From: Nocardioides pini
GTDB taxonomy: Bacteria; Actinomycetota; Actinomycetes; Propionibacteriales; Nocardioidaceae
NCBI RefSeq assembly: GCF_026712185.1
Contig: NZ_JAPPUX010000003.1
Location: 248,001 to 312,000, forward strand
DNA: 64,000 nucleotides
Direction: 5' to 3'
Notes under the pieces: model-generated
The model's input: the letters and a program-made list of their open reading frames with translations, nothing else
What the model was told of the DNA's origin: nothing
Databases searched by the model: none
Part shown: positions 42,048 to 49,720 of the stretch, in pieces
Layout: the number at the start of each line of letters is the position of its first letter
Numbering within the stretch: position 1 is the first letter of the stretch
Made by a program: the position numbers and the translations under genes

Positions 42048-43406
42048 GTGAAGCAGGCCGAGGGTCTACGCCCACTGGCGGGCGGTGCTGTCCACCTGCC
42101 CGGCGACCCCCTCTACGACGAGGCGCGGATGCCGTGGAACCTCCAGGTCGACGAGCACCCGGCCGCGGTCGCCTACCCGGCCGACCCGCACGAGGTCGCG
42201 CGGATCGTCCGCGCCGCCACGGAGGCCGGCCTCCGGGTCGCGCCCCAGGGCACCGGCCACGGGGCCCCGCCCCTCGCGGGCCGGCTCGGCGACGCGGTGC
42301 TGCTGCGCACGTCGGCGATGACCGGGCTGCGCGTCGACGCCGCCGGTCGTACGGCGCGCGCCGAGGCCGGCGTGCTGTGGGGCGACGTCGTCACCCGCGC
42401 CGGCCGCGTCGGTCTGGCCGGTCAGCACATGTCCAGCCCGGGCGTCGGCGTCGTCGGCTCGTCGCTCGGTGGCGGCGTGAGCTGGTACTCGCGCCAGCAC
42501 GGCCTGCAGTGCAGCGGGATCACGGCCGTCGAGCTCGTGCTCGCCGACGGGACGTTCGTCCGCGCCACCGACGACCAGGACCCGGACCTGCTGTGGGCGG
42601 CCCGCGGCGGCAGCGGCGGCTTCGGGGTGGTCACCGCGCTCGAGTTCGACCTGCTGCCGATCCGGACGGCGTACGCCGGCATGCTGGCGTGGGACTGGCG
42701 GCACGCCCAGCGCGTGCTCACCGCCTGGGGCGAGTGGACGGCGGACGCCCCCGAGTCGGTGACGAGCGTCGCGCGGATCTTCCAGGTGCCCGACATCGAG
42801 TGGCTGCCCGGCGAGCTGCGCGGCCGGAAGATGGTGATGATCGACGCCGTCGCGCTCGGCGACGCCGAGGAGGGTGCCCGCTCCATCGCCCCGCTGCGCG
42901 CGCTGAAGCCCGAGATCGACACCTTCACGCAGATGCCTGCACCCGACATCGCGCACCTGCAGATGGACCCGCAGGAGCCCACCGCGGTCTACGCCAACAG
43001 CGTCCTCGTCGAGGGCTTCCCCGCGGGCGCGGTCGACGCGCTCGTCGAGGCCGCCGGCCCCGAGTCCGGCAGCAACCTGCTCTTCGTGGAGCTGCGCCAG
43101 CTGGGCGGCGCGCTCTCGCGCCCCTCGCCCCGCGGTGGCGCGCTCGACCATCTGCCGGCCGCGTTCCTGGTGCTGGGCGTCGGCCTCGACGTGGGCACCG
43201 GGTGGGACGCCGTCCGGGCGGACGCCCTGCGGATCCTGGACTCGCTGGCGCCGTGGTCGTCGCGTGCGTCGTACCTCTCCATGGCCTACGAGGCCGCCGC
43301 CCGGCGCGGGTTCGCGGCAGAGGCCTACGAGCGGCTGGTGCGGATTCGTGAGTCCGTGGACCCCAATCGTGTGTTTGTCGCACCTCGCGCATCCGCCGAC
43401 GACTGA
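42048..43406 (+). CDS. FAD-linked oxidoreductase (FAD-binding_4 / BBE type), copy 1
   Basis: A 452-residue flavoprotein of the VAO/berberine-bridge fold. The FAD-binding region has PADPHEVARIVRAA, the His-containing loop PQGTGHGAPPLAG, the diphosphate loop GVGVVGSSLGGGVSW and AARGGSGGFGVVTALEFDL. The C-terminus (YERLVRIRESVDPNRVF) is the usual substrate-lid end of the family. No secretion signal is seen, so it is cytoplasmic. It oxidises an unidentified alcohol, sugar or secondary metabolite. Starts at 42015, 42042 and 42048 are possible; 42048 leaves room for a promoter downstream of the CAAGT repeats. It is paralogous to the next gene. Confidence 0.85.
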   Translation: MKQAEGLRPLAGGAVHLPGDPLYDEARMPWNLQVDEHPAAVAYPADPHEVARIVRAATEAGLRVAPQGTGHGAPPLAGRLGDAVLLRTSAMTGLRVDAAGRTARAEAGVLWGDVVTRAGRVGLAGQHMSSPGVGVVGSSLGGGVSWYSRQHGLQCSGITAVELVLADGTFVRATDDQDPDLLWAARGGSGGFGVVTALEFDLLPIRTAYAGMLAWDWRHAQRVLTAWGEWTADAPESVTSVARIFQVPDIEWLPGELRGRKMVMIDAVALGDAEEGARSIAPLRALKPEIDTFTQMPAPDIAHLQMDPQEPTAVYANSVLVEGFPAGAVDALVEAAGPESGSNLLFVELRQLGGALSRPSPRGGALDHLPAAFLVLGVGLDVGTGWDAVRADALRILDSLAPWSSRASYLSMAYEAAARRGFAAEAYERLVRIRESVDPNRVFVAPRASADD

Positions 43407-43421
43407 ATCCGCGACGCGGCT

Positions 43422-43448
43422 CAAGTCGACCTCAAGTCTTCTGCAAGT
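43422..43448 (+). promoter_or_regulatory. 11-bp-period direct repeats (SARP-type operator, site 3)
   Basis: Three perfect CAAGT pentamers start at 43422, 43433 and 43444, exactly 11 bp apart, in the 92-bp gap before the second oxidoreductase. The proximal repeat ends 50 bp before the ATG at 43499. This is the clearest of the five copies in the window. Confidence 0.75.
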
Positions 43449-43498
43449 GCCCGGGTGCACCTTCGTGACGTCAACGACGACATCACACGGAGGAAGCA

Positions 43499-44866
43499 AT
43501 GACCATCGCACAGACCAGCCCCGCAGCCGTACCGTTCGCGGAGCTGGACGCACTCACGATCGGCACCGTCGCGGTGCCCGGCGACAAGGCGTACGACGCC
43601 CTCGTCTCGCCGTGGAACCTCGCCGTCCCGGTCCAGCCGGCCGCCGTCCTGGCCGCCTTCGACGCCTGGGACGTCGTCGAGGCCGTGCAGTTCGCGGCCC
43701 GCCACGGCATCCGCGTCACCCCGCAGGCCACCGGCCACGGCCCGATGGCGGAGCTGACCACCGAGCTGCTGGTCACCACCAAGGAGCTCGACGAGGTCGT
43801 CATCCACCCCGAGGAGGGCTGGGCCCGCGTCGGAGCCGGCGTGAAGTGGCTGAAGGTCGTGGAGGCGGCCGCGCCGTACGGCCTGGCGCCCCTCTCGGGC
43901 TCGATCACCGACGTCGGGATCGTCGGCTACACCACCGGCGGCGGGCTCGGCCCGATGGCCCGCACCCACGGGCTCGCGATCGACAAGGTCCGCGCCATCG
44001 AAGTCGTGACCGGTGACGGCGCGCTGCGGAGGGTCACGCCGACCGAGCACCCCGAGCTCTTCTTCGCCCTGCGGGGCGGCAAGGGGATGCTGGGCATCGT
44101 CACGGCGATCGAGTTCGACCTGGTCCACCAGCCGCGCTTCTACGGCGGCTCGACGTGGTTCGACGGCGCGGACGCGCCGGCGGTCATCGAGGCCTGGCGC
44201 GCGTGGTCGGCCGAGCTGCCCGAGGAGGGCACGACGTCGTTCGCGCTCTTCCAGCTGCCCGAGATGGAGGGCGTGCCGCCGATGCTCGCCGGCCGGCTCA
44301 CCCTGTCGATCCGCTTCGTGTGGACCGGCTCCGCCGAGGAGGGGGAGCGCTGGTTCGCCGCGATGCGGGCCGCCGCGCCGGCCATCCTCGACGACGTCAC
44401 CGAGAAGCCCTACGCCGCGATCGACTCGGTGCACACCGACCCGCTCGACCCGACGCCGGCCCACGAGGCGGCCGAGGTGCTCGCCGAGTTCCCCGCGGAG
44501 GCGGCTTCTGCCTTGCTGGAGCTGACGGGACCGGGCGTCGCGTCTCCGCAGATCCTGGTCGAGGTGCGCCAGCTCGGTGGCGCGTACGCCCGGCCGGGCG
44601 AGCACCCCGCCGCGTTTGCCTCGCGCGACGCGGCGTACTCGCTGCTCGTCGTCGGCATCGCCGCGATCCCCGGTGTGGAGGACCACGCCGCCGCGATCCT
44701 CGAGGCGATGGCGCCGTGGGTCGGCGGCCACCGGCTGCCGAACTTCACGTTCACGCCCGAGGAGTACGTCGACGCCTACGACGAGGTGACCCTCGCCCGG
44801 CTGCGGCGCGCGCGCCGGACGTACGACCCGGACGGCGTGCTGATGATCGGCGGCGTGCTGGCGTGA
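43499..44866 (+). CDS. FAD-linked oxidoreductase (FAD-binding_4 / BBE type), copy 2
   Basis: A 455-residue flavoprotein, paralogous to the gene at 42048. Matching landmarks are PGDKAYDALVSPWNLAVPVQP, PQATGHGPMAEL, ITDVGIVGYTTGGGLGPMAR and ALRGGKGMLGIVTAIEFDL. The C-terminal part (LARLRRARRTYDPDGVLMIG) is the family's usual ending. It is cytoplasmic, with substrate unknown. ATG 43499 is preceded by GGAGGAAG. Its own repeat-bearing promoter shows that it is not simply an operon follower of copy 1 but is controlled in parallel. A strong hairpin at 44875 ends the unit. Confidence 0.87.
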   Translation: MTIAQTSPAAVPFAELDALTIGTVAVPGDKAYDALVSPWNLAVPVQPAAVLAAFDAWDVVEAVQFAARHGIRVTPQATGHGPMAELTTELLVTTKELDEVVIHPEEGWARVGAGVKWLKVVEAAAPYGLAPLSGSITDVGIVGYTTGGGLGPMARTHGLAIDKVRAIEVVTGDGALRRVTPTEHPELFFALRGGKGMLGIVTAIEFDLVHQPRFYGGSTWFDGADAPAVIEAWRAWSAELPEEGTTSFALFQLPEMEGVPPMLAGRLTLSIRFVWTGSAEEGERWFAAMRAAAPAILDDVTEKPYAAIDSVHTDPLDPTPAHEAAEVLAEFPAEAASALLELTGPGVASPQILVEVRQLGGAYARPGEHPAAFASRDAAYSLLVVGIAAIPGVEDHAAAILEAMAPWVGGHRLPNFTFTPEEYVDAYDEVTLARLRRARRTYDPDGVLMIGGVLA

Positions 44867-44874
44867 CCCCCCGG

Positions 44875-44911
44875 CGACCCGTGGCCCCCTGGTTGGTGGG
44901 GCCACGGGTCG
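44875..44911 (+). terminator. 37-nt hairpin terminator, one of two near-identical copies
   Basis: CGACCCGTGGCCCC (44875-44888) pairs perfectly with GGGGCCACGGGTCG (44898-44911) around a 9-nt loop (CTGGTTGGT). It lies 8 bp after the oxidoreductase stop. A very similar 37-nt element occurs at 47412-47448, so this is also a dispersed repeat. Confidence 0.8.
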
Positions 44912-44990
44912 TGTCGCGCCTCGAGGCCGTTGTCCACAGATGCGCGGGAGCGTCTGGCGCCGCGCCGACGTGACGCCGTTCAGTGGGGAC

Positions 44991-46229
44991 ATGCCTCGAT
45001 CACGTCACCGTCGAAAAGGACGCAGCCGCACATCGCATTCGTCTCCGGTGCGACCCCTCGCATCGCCATTCGACGTCGACATCCGGGCCCAGATGCCCTG
45101 GCTCCGGCGGATGCTGGCTGTCGACGATGCCGAAGCCGCGGGCAACGCCGCGAAGGCGCTCGCCTTGGTTGAGGGAATGCCCATTGGGCCCGATGGCAGG
45201 CCGTGGTGGCGGCCCCAGCGCGTGCGCAGGCTGCGCCAGCTGGTGGCCCTCGGCGACGCGGTGCCCGACTGGGTGTGGGGGCGCTGGGTGATCGCCCAAG
45301 CGGCACAGCCGAGGCCCGGCCGCGACACGGACGCCTCGGACGTCGCCGTCGAGATCCGGGGTGGTCGCAGCACGCTCTGGGGCGTGGACCCGGACGACGC
45401 CATGACCAAGGTCATCGGCCACGACTGGGTCTTCCGTCAGCTGATCCTGCACGAGCGCGGCGGTCTCGACCACTTCCTGCGACGCGTCGCGGGGCCGCGC
45501 CTCCTCGATCTAGCCGGCGACGTCCACTCCTGGGTCGGGGTCCCCATGGGCGCGTTCGAGCTCGTGTCCGAGCGGGCCGACCGAATCGTGTGGCGCGATC
45601 TCGGCACCGGGGTGGCCGTCGACACCCTCAATCTCGGAGGGGCGTCATTGATGGCGCTGGGTGAGGCAGCCATCGGTCGCGTCGTGCGCTCAGGTGAGGT
45701 GTCTTTGTTCGAGAGCCCTCCGCTCTGTGTCCCGCCCGACGTCGCGCACGACGTCGCCACGTCACCAGCCAACTGGATGGATGCCCTGAATCGGGGGTGC
45801 CGCGAGGAGTGGGGTGCCGTCCTGGCGGACCTGATCGCGAAGGCCCACGAGTTCGACCTCCTCTTCGACCTGTCCTCACGCCTTCGTCGACACGTCCTGC
45901 AACCGGTCGACCCGGACCTGCGCTGCGACAACGTGGGCACCGGGGGCAACGGAGCGGACTACGACGTGGCGCTGGTGCTTGCTGCTCTGGGCGGCGAGCT
46001 GCCGCTCAAGGGTGACGACGCCTACGACGCGCGGTGGGGAGCCGATGCCATGCGACCACTTGCGCCGCTGGTCTCGGCCGCGCTCCTTGAACCGGACACT
46101 CGCGCGGCGATCGAACCGCTCCTCCTGGCGTCGGACGCCGCGGCCGTGTCGCGTCTGGTGGACGTCCTCGTGCCACCCGCCGACGCGTTATGCCGGCAGA
46201 TCCGCGACCAGCTCTCCGGCGCGGCCTGA
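44991..46229 (+). CDS. hypothetical protein
   Basis: A 412-residue soluble protein with a short basic N-terminus (MPRSRHRRKGRSRT). The rest is mixed alpha/beta, with acidic loops, e.g. FDVDIRAQMPWLRRMLAVDD, VIGHDWVFRQLILHERGGL, WVGVPMGAFELVSERADRIV and DLRCDNVGTGGNGADYDVAL. No membrane segment, signal peptide or catalytic motif is recognised. ATG 44991 follows AGTGGGGAC; upstream in-frame codons lack a ribosome-binding site. It stands alone after the terminator at 44875 and ends 26 bp before the toxin-antitoxin pair. Codon use is host-like. Confidence 0.65.
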   Translation: MPRSRHRRKGRSRTSHSSPVRPLASPFDVDIRAQMPWLRRMLAVDDAEAAGNAAKALALVEGMPIGPDGRPWWRPQRVRRLRQLVALGDAVPDWVWGRWVIAQAAQPRPGRDTDASDVAVEIRGGRSTLWGVDPDDAMTKVIGHDWVFRQLILHERGGLDHFLRRVAGPRLLDLAGDVHSWVGVPMGAFELVSERADRIVWRDLGTGVAVDTLNLGGASLMALGEAAIGRVVRSGEVSLFESPPLCVPPDVAHDVATSPANWMDALNRGCREEWGAVLADLIAKAHEFDLLFDLSSRLRRHVLQPVDPDLRCDNVGTGGNGADYDVALVLAALGGELPLKGDDAYDARWGADAMRPLAPLVSAALLEPDTRAAIEPLLLASDAAAVSRLVDVLVPPADALCRQIRDQLSGAA

Positions 46230-46241
46230 TGCCATCGGCGC

Positions 46242-46259
46242 GGTATGATCATGGTATGA
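46242..46259 (+). promoter_or_regulatory. leaderless promoter with direct repeat before the antitoxin
   Basis: TATGAT at 46244-46249 is a good -10 and ends six bases before the antitoxin ATG at 46256, consistent with a leaderless mRNA. GGTATGA occurs twice, at 46242-46248 and 46253-46259, around the palindrome ATGATCAT, which is a plausible operator for the ribbon-helix-helix-type antitoxin. Confidence 0.5.
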
Positions 46260-46492
46260 CCGCGAAGATCGCCGTGAGCCTGCCCGACCACCTGGTCGAG
46301 GAGGCACGTGCCGCGGTCGCCGGGGGTCGCGCCACATCGGTGTCTGCTTACGTCGCCGAAGCGCTTGCCGAGAAGTCGAGGCGCCGCACGCTCTCAGAGG
46401 TGCTGGACGAGATGGACGAGGAGCTGGGTGCCCCCGACGCCGCAGCCGTGGCTCGGGCGGCCCGCATCCTCGAGGCTCTCCACTCCCAGTGA
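46256..46492 (+). CDS. VapB-like antitoxin (ribbon-helix-helix type)
   Basis: A 78-residue protein. The N-terminus (MTAKIAVSLPDHLVEEARAA) has the short beta strand plus helix pattern of ribbon-helix-helix DNA-binding domains, continued by SVSAYVAEALAEKSRRRTLSE. The acidic, helical C-terminus (EVLDEMDEELGAPDAAAVAR) would wrap the toxin. It is expected to repress its own promoter and to neutralise the PIN toxin encoded next, whose GTG overlaps this stop (GTGA). Longer in-frame starts upstream overlap the preceding gene and ignore the -10 at 46244. Confidence 0.85.
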   Translation: MTAKIAVSLPDHLVEEARAAVAGGRATSVSAYVAEALAEKSRRRTLSEVLDEMDEELGAPDAAAVARAARILEALHSQ

Positions 46493-46866
46493 GCGGGATC
46501 AGCCTCGACGCAGGGGCCTTGATCGCGATCGAACGAGGAGACCCTGAGGTCCGCGCGCTGCTGCGACAGGCAGCAGAACGAGGGCTGGAGGTGCATGTGG
46601 TTCCCGAGGTCGTCGCCCAGGTGTGGCGCGGCGGATCGCGGCAGGCGCGGCTCGGTGCGTTGCTCTCGGCGCGAGGCGTGACGACGCCGGAGTACGACGT
46701 GCACGCCGCGCGCGAAGTCGGCCGGCTCTGCGGCACCTCAGGACGTCACGACGTCGTCGACGCGCACGTCGTCTGGCATGCCCGTCGTCTCGGCCACCTC
46801 GTCGTCACGTCGGACCCGGAGGACCTGCACGCCATCGACCCCACGGTGCCGCTCGTGTCGGTCTGA
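46489..46866 (+). CDS. PIN-domain (VapC-like) ribonuclease toxin
   Basis: A 125-residue PIN-domain protein. Acidic metal-binding positions are visible as ISLDAGALIAIERGD (first Asp), VVPEVVAQVW (Glu), RHDVVDAHVV (Asp) and VVTSDPEDL (Asp). VapC toxins cut tRNA or rRNA and halt translation when freed from antitoxin. The gene is translationally coupled to the antitoxin by a 4-nt overlap, and length is normal for the family. It is followed by a convergent gene 43 bp away. Confidence 0.87.
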   Translation: MSGISLDAGALIAIERGDPEVRALLRQAAERGLEVHVVPEVVAQVWRGGSRQARLGALLSARGVTTPEYDVHAAREVGRLCGTSGRHDVVDAHVVWHARRLGHLVVTSDPEDLHAIDPTVPLVSV

Positions 46867-46909
46867 ACGCCCCGGACCCCAGGCCGTGGAGGACTCAGGT
46901 CGTCTGGCG

Positions 46910-47278
46910 TCAGTCGCGCTCCCAGGGCGCCTCGTCACCCATCTTCGAGTAGTACTTCGCGAGGTGGCTCTTGACGCGCTCGACGTCCTTCGACGGCAGG
47001 TTCACGCCGCCACGGCCGCCCGCCATGACGTTGCCGGCGGCCATCACGCCGCGGGGGACCGCGCGTAGCCGGCCGTCGACCACGTCGGCGATCAGCAGCT
47101 TGTAGGCGGTGAAGTTGTCCTTCTTGTCCGCGTCGTACCAGACATGGGCGTCGCGGTACTTCTCGTTCGGTTCGGCCTCTGCGCCAGCCCACGTGCGTAC
47201 GCGCTTCTCGGCGGCGTCGCCGTCCCAGTCGTGGTCGCGGTCGGCGAGGGGCAGGTCCTGGAAGCTCGTCACAGCCAT
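46910..47278 (-). CDS. orphan phage-head-like small protein
   Basis: A 122-residue acidic, soluble protein. Its middle and C-terminal part (FTAYKLLIADVVDGRLRAVP, RGVMAAGNVMAGGRGGVNLP, then a helix ending HLAKYYSKMGDE) resembles the short module found with prohead-protease and capsid-region proteins of actinophages, where an ALxGARGG(V/L)xIP motif precedes a helix. No other phage gene lies nearby, so it is either a domesticated fragment or a standalone family. ATG 47278 follows GAGGAACCG. Function unknown. Confidence 0.6.
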   Translation of the reverse strand: MAVTSFQDLPLADRDHDWDGDAAEKRVRTWAGAEAEPNEKYRDAHVWYDADKKDNFTAYKLLIADVVDGRLRAVPRGVMAAGNVMAGGRGGVNLPSKDVERVKSHLAKYYSKMGDEAPWERD

Positions 47279-47411
47279 GCCGTCACGGTTCCTCTGTCCC
47301 GCGCGGTGGGGCACCCCCGAAGAGGCGGGTGGTCGTGCGACCGCGACGGTGGGCGGCACGCGCATCCACGTGCGGGGGCGGCGTGGTGTCCTGATCCTGC
47401 GCGGTCTGGTG

Positions 47412-47448
47412 CGACCCGTGGCCACCTTGTTGGTGGGGTCACAGGTCG
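47412..47448 (-). repeat. second copy of the 37-nt hairpin element
   Basis: CGACCCGTGGCCACC... to ...GGGTCACAGGTCG spans 37 nt and matches the element at 44875-44911 at all but a few positions, several of which weaken the stem. It lies just past the stop of the minus-strand lipoprotein gene, a terminator-like position for that gene. Confidence 0.65.
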
Positions 47449-47454
47449 TTGGCG

Positions 47455-47838
47455 TCAGTCGGCCCACTCCAGCTCGAGGTCGTCGGTGATCTCCAGCTCC
47501 TGGTGCTCGCAGACCTCACGGTCCGCGAAGTCGTGGCTGACGCGCACGTCGCCGTCGCCGTCGCGGACCTCGAACGAGCCGTCCTCCGCCACGAGGCACT
47601 GACGCTCGCGGTCGGTGAACTGCGTGTCGAACCGGAACGCCGGGTCCAGGGCGGCCTCCCTGAACGGCTTGCCGTTCCCGTCGAGCACGACGACGCGCAG
47701 GTCGTCGCGGCCCGACGTGTTGGTGAGCAACGCCGTTCCGTCGTCGCTCGCCTCGGTCCCGGTGCAGCCGGCCAAGCCGACGAGCACGCCAGCGAGCACG
47801 CCAGCGATCGCGAGGACGAGGCGCTGACGAGCGGTCAT
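47455..47838 (-). CDS. small lipoprotein
   Basis: A 127-residue exported lipoprotein. The signal peptide is MTARQRLVLAIAGVLAGVL followed by the lipobox VGLAGC, so the mature chain starts at Cys near residue 26 and is anchored to the outer face of the membrane. The mature part is acidic, with a pair of cysteines (RQCLVAEDG and REVCEHQ) that may form a disulfide. Family not recognised. ATG 47838 is used because it begins the signal peptide directly; the upstream extension is basic and has no signal. Divergent from the HNH gene promoter. Confidence 0.75.
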   Translation of the reverse strand: MTARQRLVLAIAGVLAGVLVGLAGCTGTEASDDGTALLTNTSGRDDLRVVVLDGNGKPFREAALDPAFRFDTQFTDRERQCLVAEDGSFEVRDGDGDVRVSHDFADREVCEHQELEITDDLELEWAD

Positions 47839-47899
47839 GGCGTCATCCTCCACGGCCTTCGCTCGCGGCGGGCGCGATCGGGAATCATGTTTCAGCCGG

Positions 47900-47939
47900 T
47901 AGAACATGCTTGCGAATAGTGCCGATCCTCGGGTAGAAT
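47900..47939 (+). promoter_or_regulatory. promoter with an imperfect SOS/LexA-like box
   Basis: TTGCGA (47910-47915) and TAGAAT (47934-47939) with an 18-bp spacer form a fair promoter. TAGAACATGCTTGCGA at 47900-47915 overlaps its -35 and matches the actinobacterial LexA box TCGAAC-N4-GTTCGA at 9 of 12 fixed positions. The roughly 180-nt leader from here to 48125 includes a CCCCAGCTGGGG hairpin. Several mycobacterial 13E12/DUF222 genes are known LexA targets. Confidence 0.4.
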
Positions 47940-48125
47940 CGAGCTACGCTCCGCCAGATCAGGGCCACCAGGACGAGTCACCAGTGCGCCAAACCCTGGC
48001 TCGTGGGGCGAGTTGCGAGGGTCATGTAATTGCCTCCCCAGCTGGGGGCCTCCAGGAGCGACGACCGTTGATCAGCCGCGCGCGTGCGCGGCGGACCCGT
48101 CGTCGTTGTCGTGAGGAGGACCATC

Positions 48126-49421
48126 GTGAGTCACCCGATCCTCGTCGCCGCCTCCGACGTCCGGTCGACGCTCAAGGCCGTGGCTGATGCCAACCCGACC
48201 TTCATGACAACCGGGGAGAAGGCCGAGGCTCTGCGGGAGCTCGTGGCGGCGGAGGCCCAGGTCACCGAGCTGCGGCTGAGGATCCTCGCGGACGCCGGTG
48301 ACCTCGCTGCGGAGACTGCGGCGAGGGACGCAGCGGGATGGCTGGCACAGCACACGCGCACCCGGTACGCCGACGCCCGCGCCGACCTGCGCCTGGCCGT
48401 GGCGCTGGACCGGGACCGGCCGCTGCTCGACGCTGCCATGCGCGACGGCAGGACCACCTTGGCCCAGGCGCAGGTCATCGACCACGCACTCGCCGCTCTT
48501 CCGGCCGAGGTCGATGCCGCGACGGTGCACCGGGCGGAGGCCCACCTGGTCGAGGCGGCGGGCGAGTTCGGGCCCAAGGAGCTGGGGCGGATCGGTCGCC
48601 ACATCCTCGACGTTGTCGCCCCCGAGCTCGCCGAGGCGGTGGAGGGCGCCCGGCTCGCGGAGCTCGAGGCCGACGCGCGGGAGGTCACCCGGTTGACCAT
48701 GCGCCGGCTCGGTGACGGCAGCACCCGCCTCTCCGCCCGGATCCCAGACGCGGCCGCGACGCGGCTCGCGACTTACCTCGAGTCCTTCGCGAACCCTCGT
48801 CGCGTCGCTGCCGGCGGCGACCTCGCCGATCGAGCGTGCACGTCCGACACGGCCACGTCGCACGACCCGGTGGCCCGGCTGGCCTATCCGCGCAGGATGG
48901 GTGAGGCGTTCGTCGCGTTCCTCGAGGCCGCCGATGCCAGCCGCCTGCCGATCCACGGCGGCAACGCCACCACGGTGGTCGTCACCATCTCGCTGGAGGC
49001 TCTCCGGGCCGAGCTGGCCAGCGCCGGTCTCGTCGGGGCGGGGCTGGTGCCGGGTGACGACCTCAGCGGGGATCGGATCACCGCCGCGCAGGCCCGCCGG
49101 CTGGCGTGCACCGCTCAGATCATCCCGGCTGTCCTCGGCGGCAGCAGCGTGCCGCTCGACCTCGGCCGGGCGCGTCGGCTCTTCTCACCGGCCCAGCGCC
49201 TGGCGATGGGTGTGCGTGACACGATGTGTCGTGCCGAGGGCTGTGACGTCCCCGCCACCTGGTGCGAGGCCCACCACCTCCATCCGTGGGAGCACGGCGG
49301 GCGCACCGACATCGACGACGGCGCCCTGTTCTGCGGCCATCACCACCATCGGATCCACGATCCGGCCTATCGCGCCGATCGCCTCGCCAACGGCGACTTC
49401 CGGTTCAACCGACGCAGATAG
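48126..49421 (+). CDS. DUF222-HNH (13E12 repeat family) endonuclease-like protein
   Basis: A 431-residue protein. The N-terminal DUF222 region (about 1-300) is helical, with QVTELRLRILADAGDLA, AAGWLAQHTRTRYADARADL and YPRRMGEAFVAFLEAADAS. The C-terminal HNH reads CRAEGCDVPATWCEAHHL, HPWEHGGRTDIDDGALFCG and HHHHRIHD, a complete set for the family. These are multi-copy in Actinobacteria, with nuclease activity assumed; links to mobile DNA or SOS response have been suggested. GTG 48126 has an excellent AGGAGG at 48114-48119; the in-frame GTG at 48084 has none. Possibly SOS-regulated. Confidence 0.9.
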   Translation: MSHPILVAASDVRSTLKAVADANPTFMTTGEKAEALRELVAAEAQVTELRLRILADAGDLAAETAARDAAGWLAQHTRTRYADARADLRLAVALDRDRPLLDAAMRDGRTTLAQAQVIDHALAALPAEVDAATVHRAEAHLVEAAGEFGPKELGRIGRHILDVVAPELAEAVEGARLAELEADAREVTRLTMRRLGDGSTRLSARIPDAAATRLATYLESFANPRRVAAGGDLADRACTSDTATSHDPVARLAYPRRMGEAFVAFLEAADASRLPIHGGNATTVVVTISLEALRAELASAGLVGAGLVPGDDLSGDRITAAQARRLACTAQIIPAVLGGSSVPLDLGRARRLFSPAQRLAMGVRDTMCRAEGCDVPATWCEAHHLHPWEHGGRTDIDDGALFCGHHHHRIHDPAYRADRLANGDFRFNRRR

Positions 49422-49442
49422 GGGGCGGAGTCGTACGACGTG

Positions 49443-49631
49443 TCACGCGCCGAGCGCGTCGAGGCCGTAGTAGACGGCGAAGGCCGGCCAGACGATGCCC
49501 TCCAGGATGGCGAGGAGGTGCTGCCAGAGTCCGTCCGCCTGCATCCAGAAGTAGACCCAGGCGCCGAAGATGCCGAGTCCGTAGATGGCGTTGCCTGCCT
49601 GGCCCGCGGCCGTGCCGGTGCGATCGCTCAT
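49443..49631 (-). CDS. tiny membrane protein
   Basis: A 62-residue protein with hydrophobic segments IYGLGIFGAWVYFWMQA and LLAILEGIVWPAFAVYYGL, so probably two membrane helices. The ATG at 49631 is preceded by AAGGGAGC. Small proteins of this type (YxxW-rich, ending VYYGLDALGA) are common and uncharacterised in Actinobacteria. A TAGCGT at about 49657-49662 on the minus strand could be its -10. Convergent with the DUF222-HNH gene. Confidence 0.7.
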   Translation of the reverse strand: MSDRTGTAAGQAGNAIYGLGIFGAWVYFWMQADGLWQHLLAILEGIVWPAFAVYYGLDALGA

Positions 49632-49708
49632 GGTGGTGCTCCCTTCACCACCCACGCTAGGCAGCGGGGGTCCGCCTCGGCAGGGTCCTTCGGCCTGACC
49701 CGCGGCAC

Positions 49709-49720
49709 TAGCCTGAGGCC
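49709..49720 (+). promoter_or_regulatory. candidate leaderless -10 for the MalT-like regulator
   Basis: TAGCCT at 49709-49714 is followed by six bases and the ATG at 49721, the same hexamer and spacing as at 37704. No Shine-Dalgarno is present, consistent with a leaderless transcript. Confidence 0.45.

Noticed and set aside
40160-43406. Reading the BTAD regulator and FAD oxidoreductase as one overlapping pair with start at 42015
   Set aside because: A start at 42015 leaves only 10 bp after the CAAGT repeats; starts at 42042-42048 fit the spacing at the other four sites.
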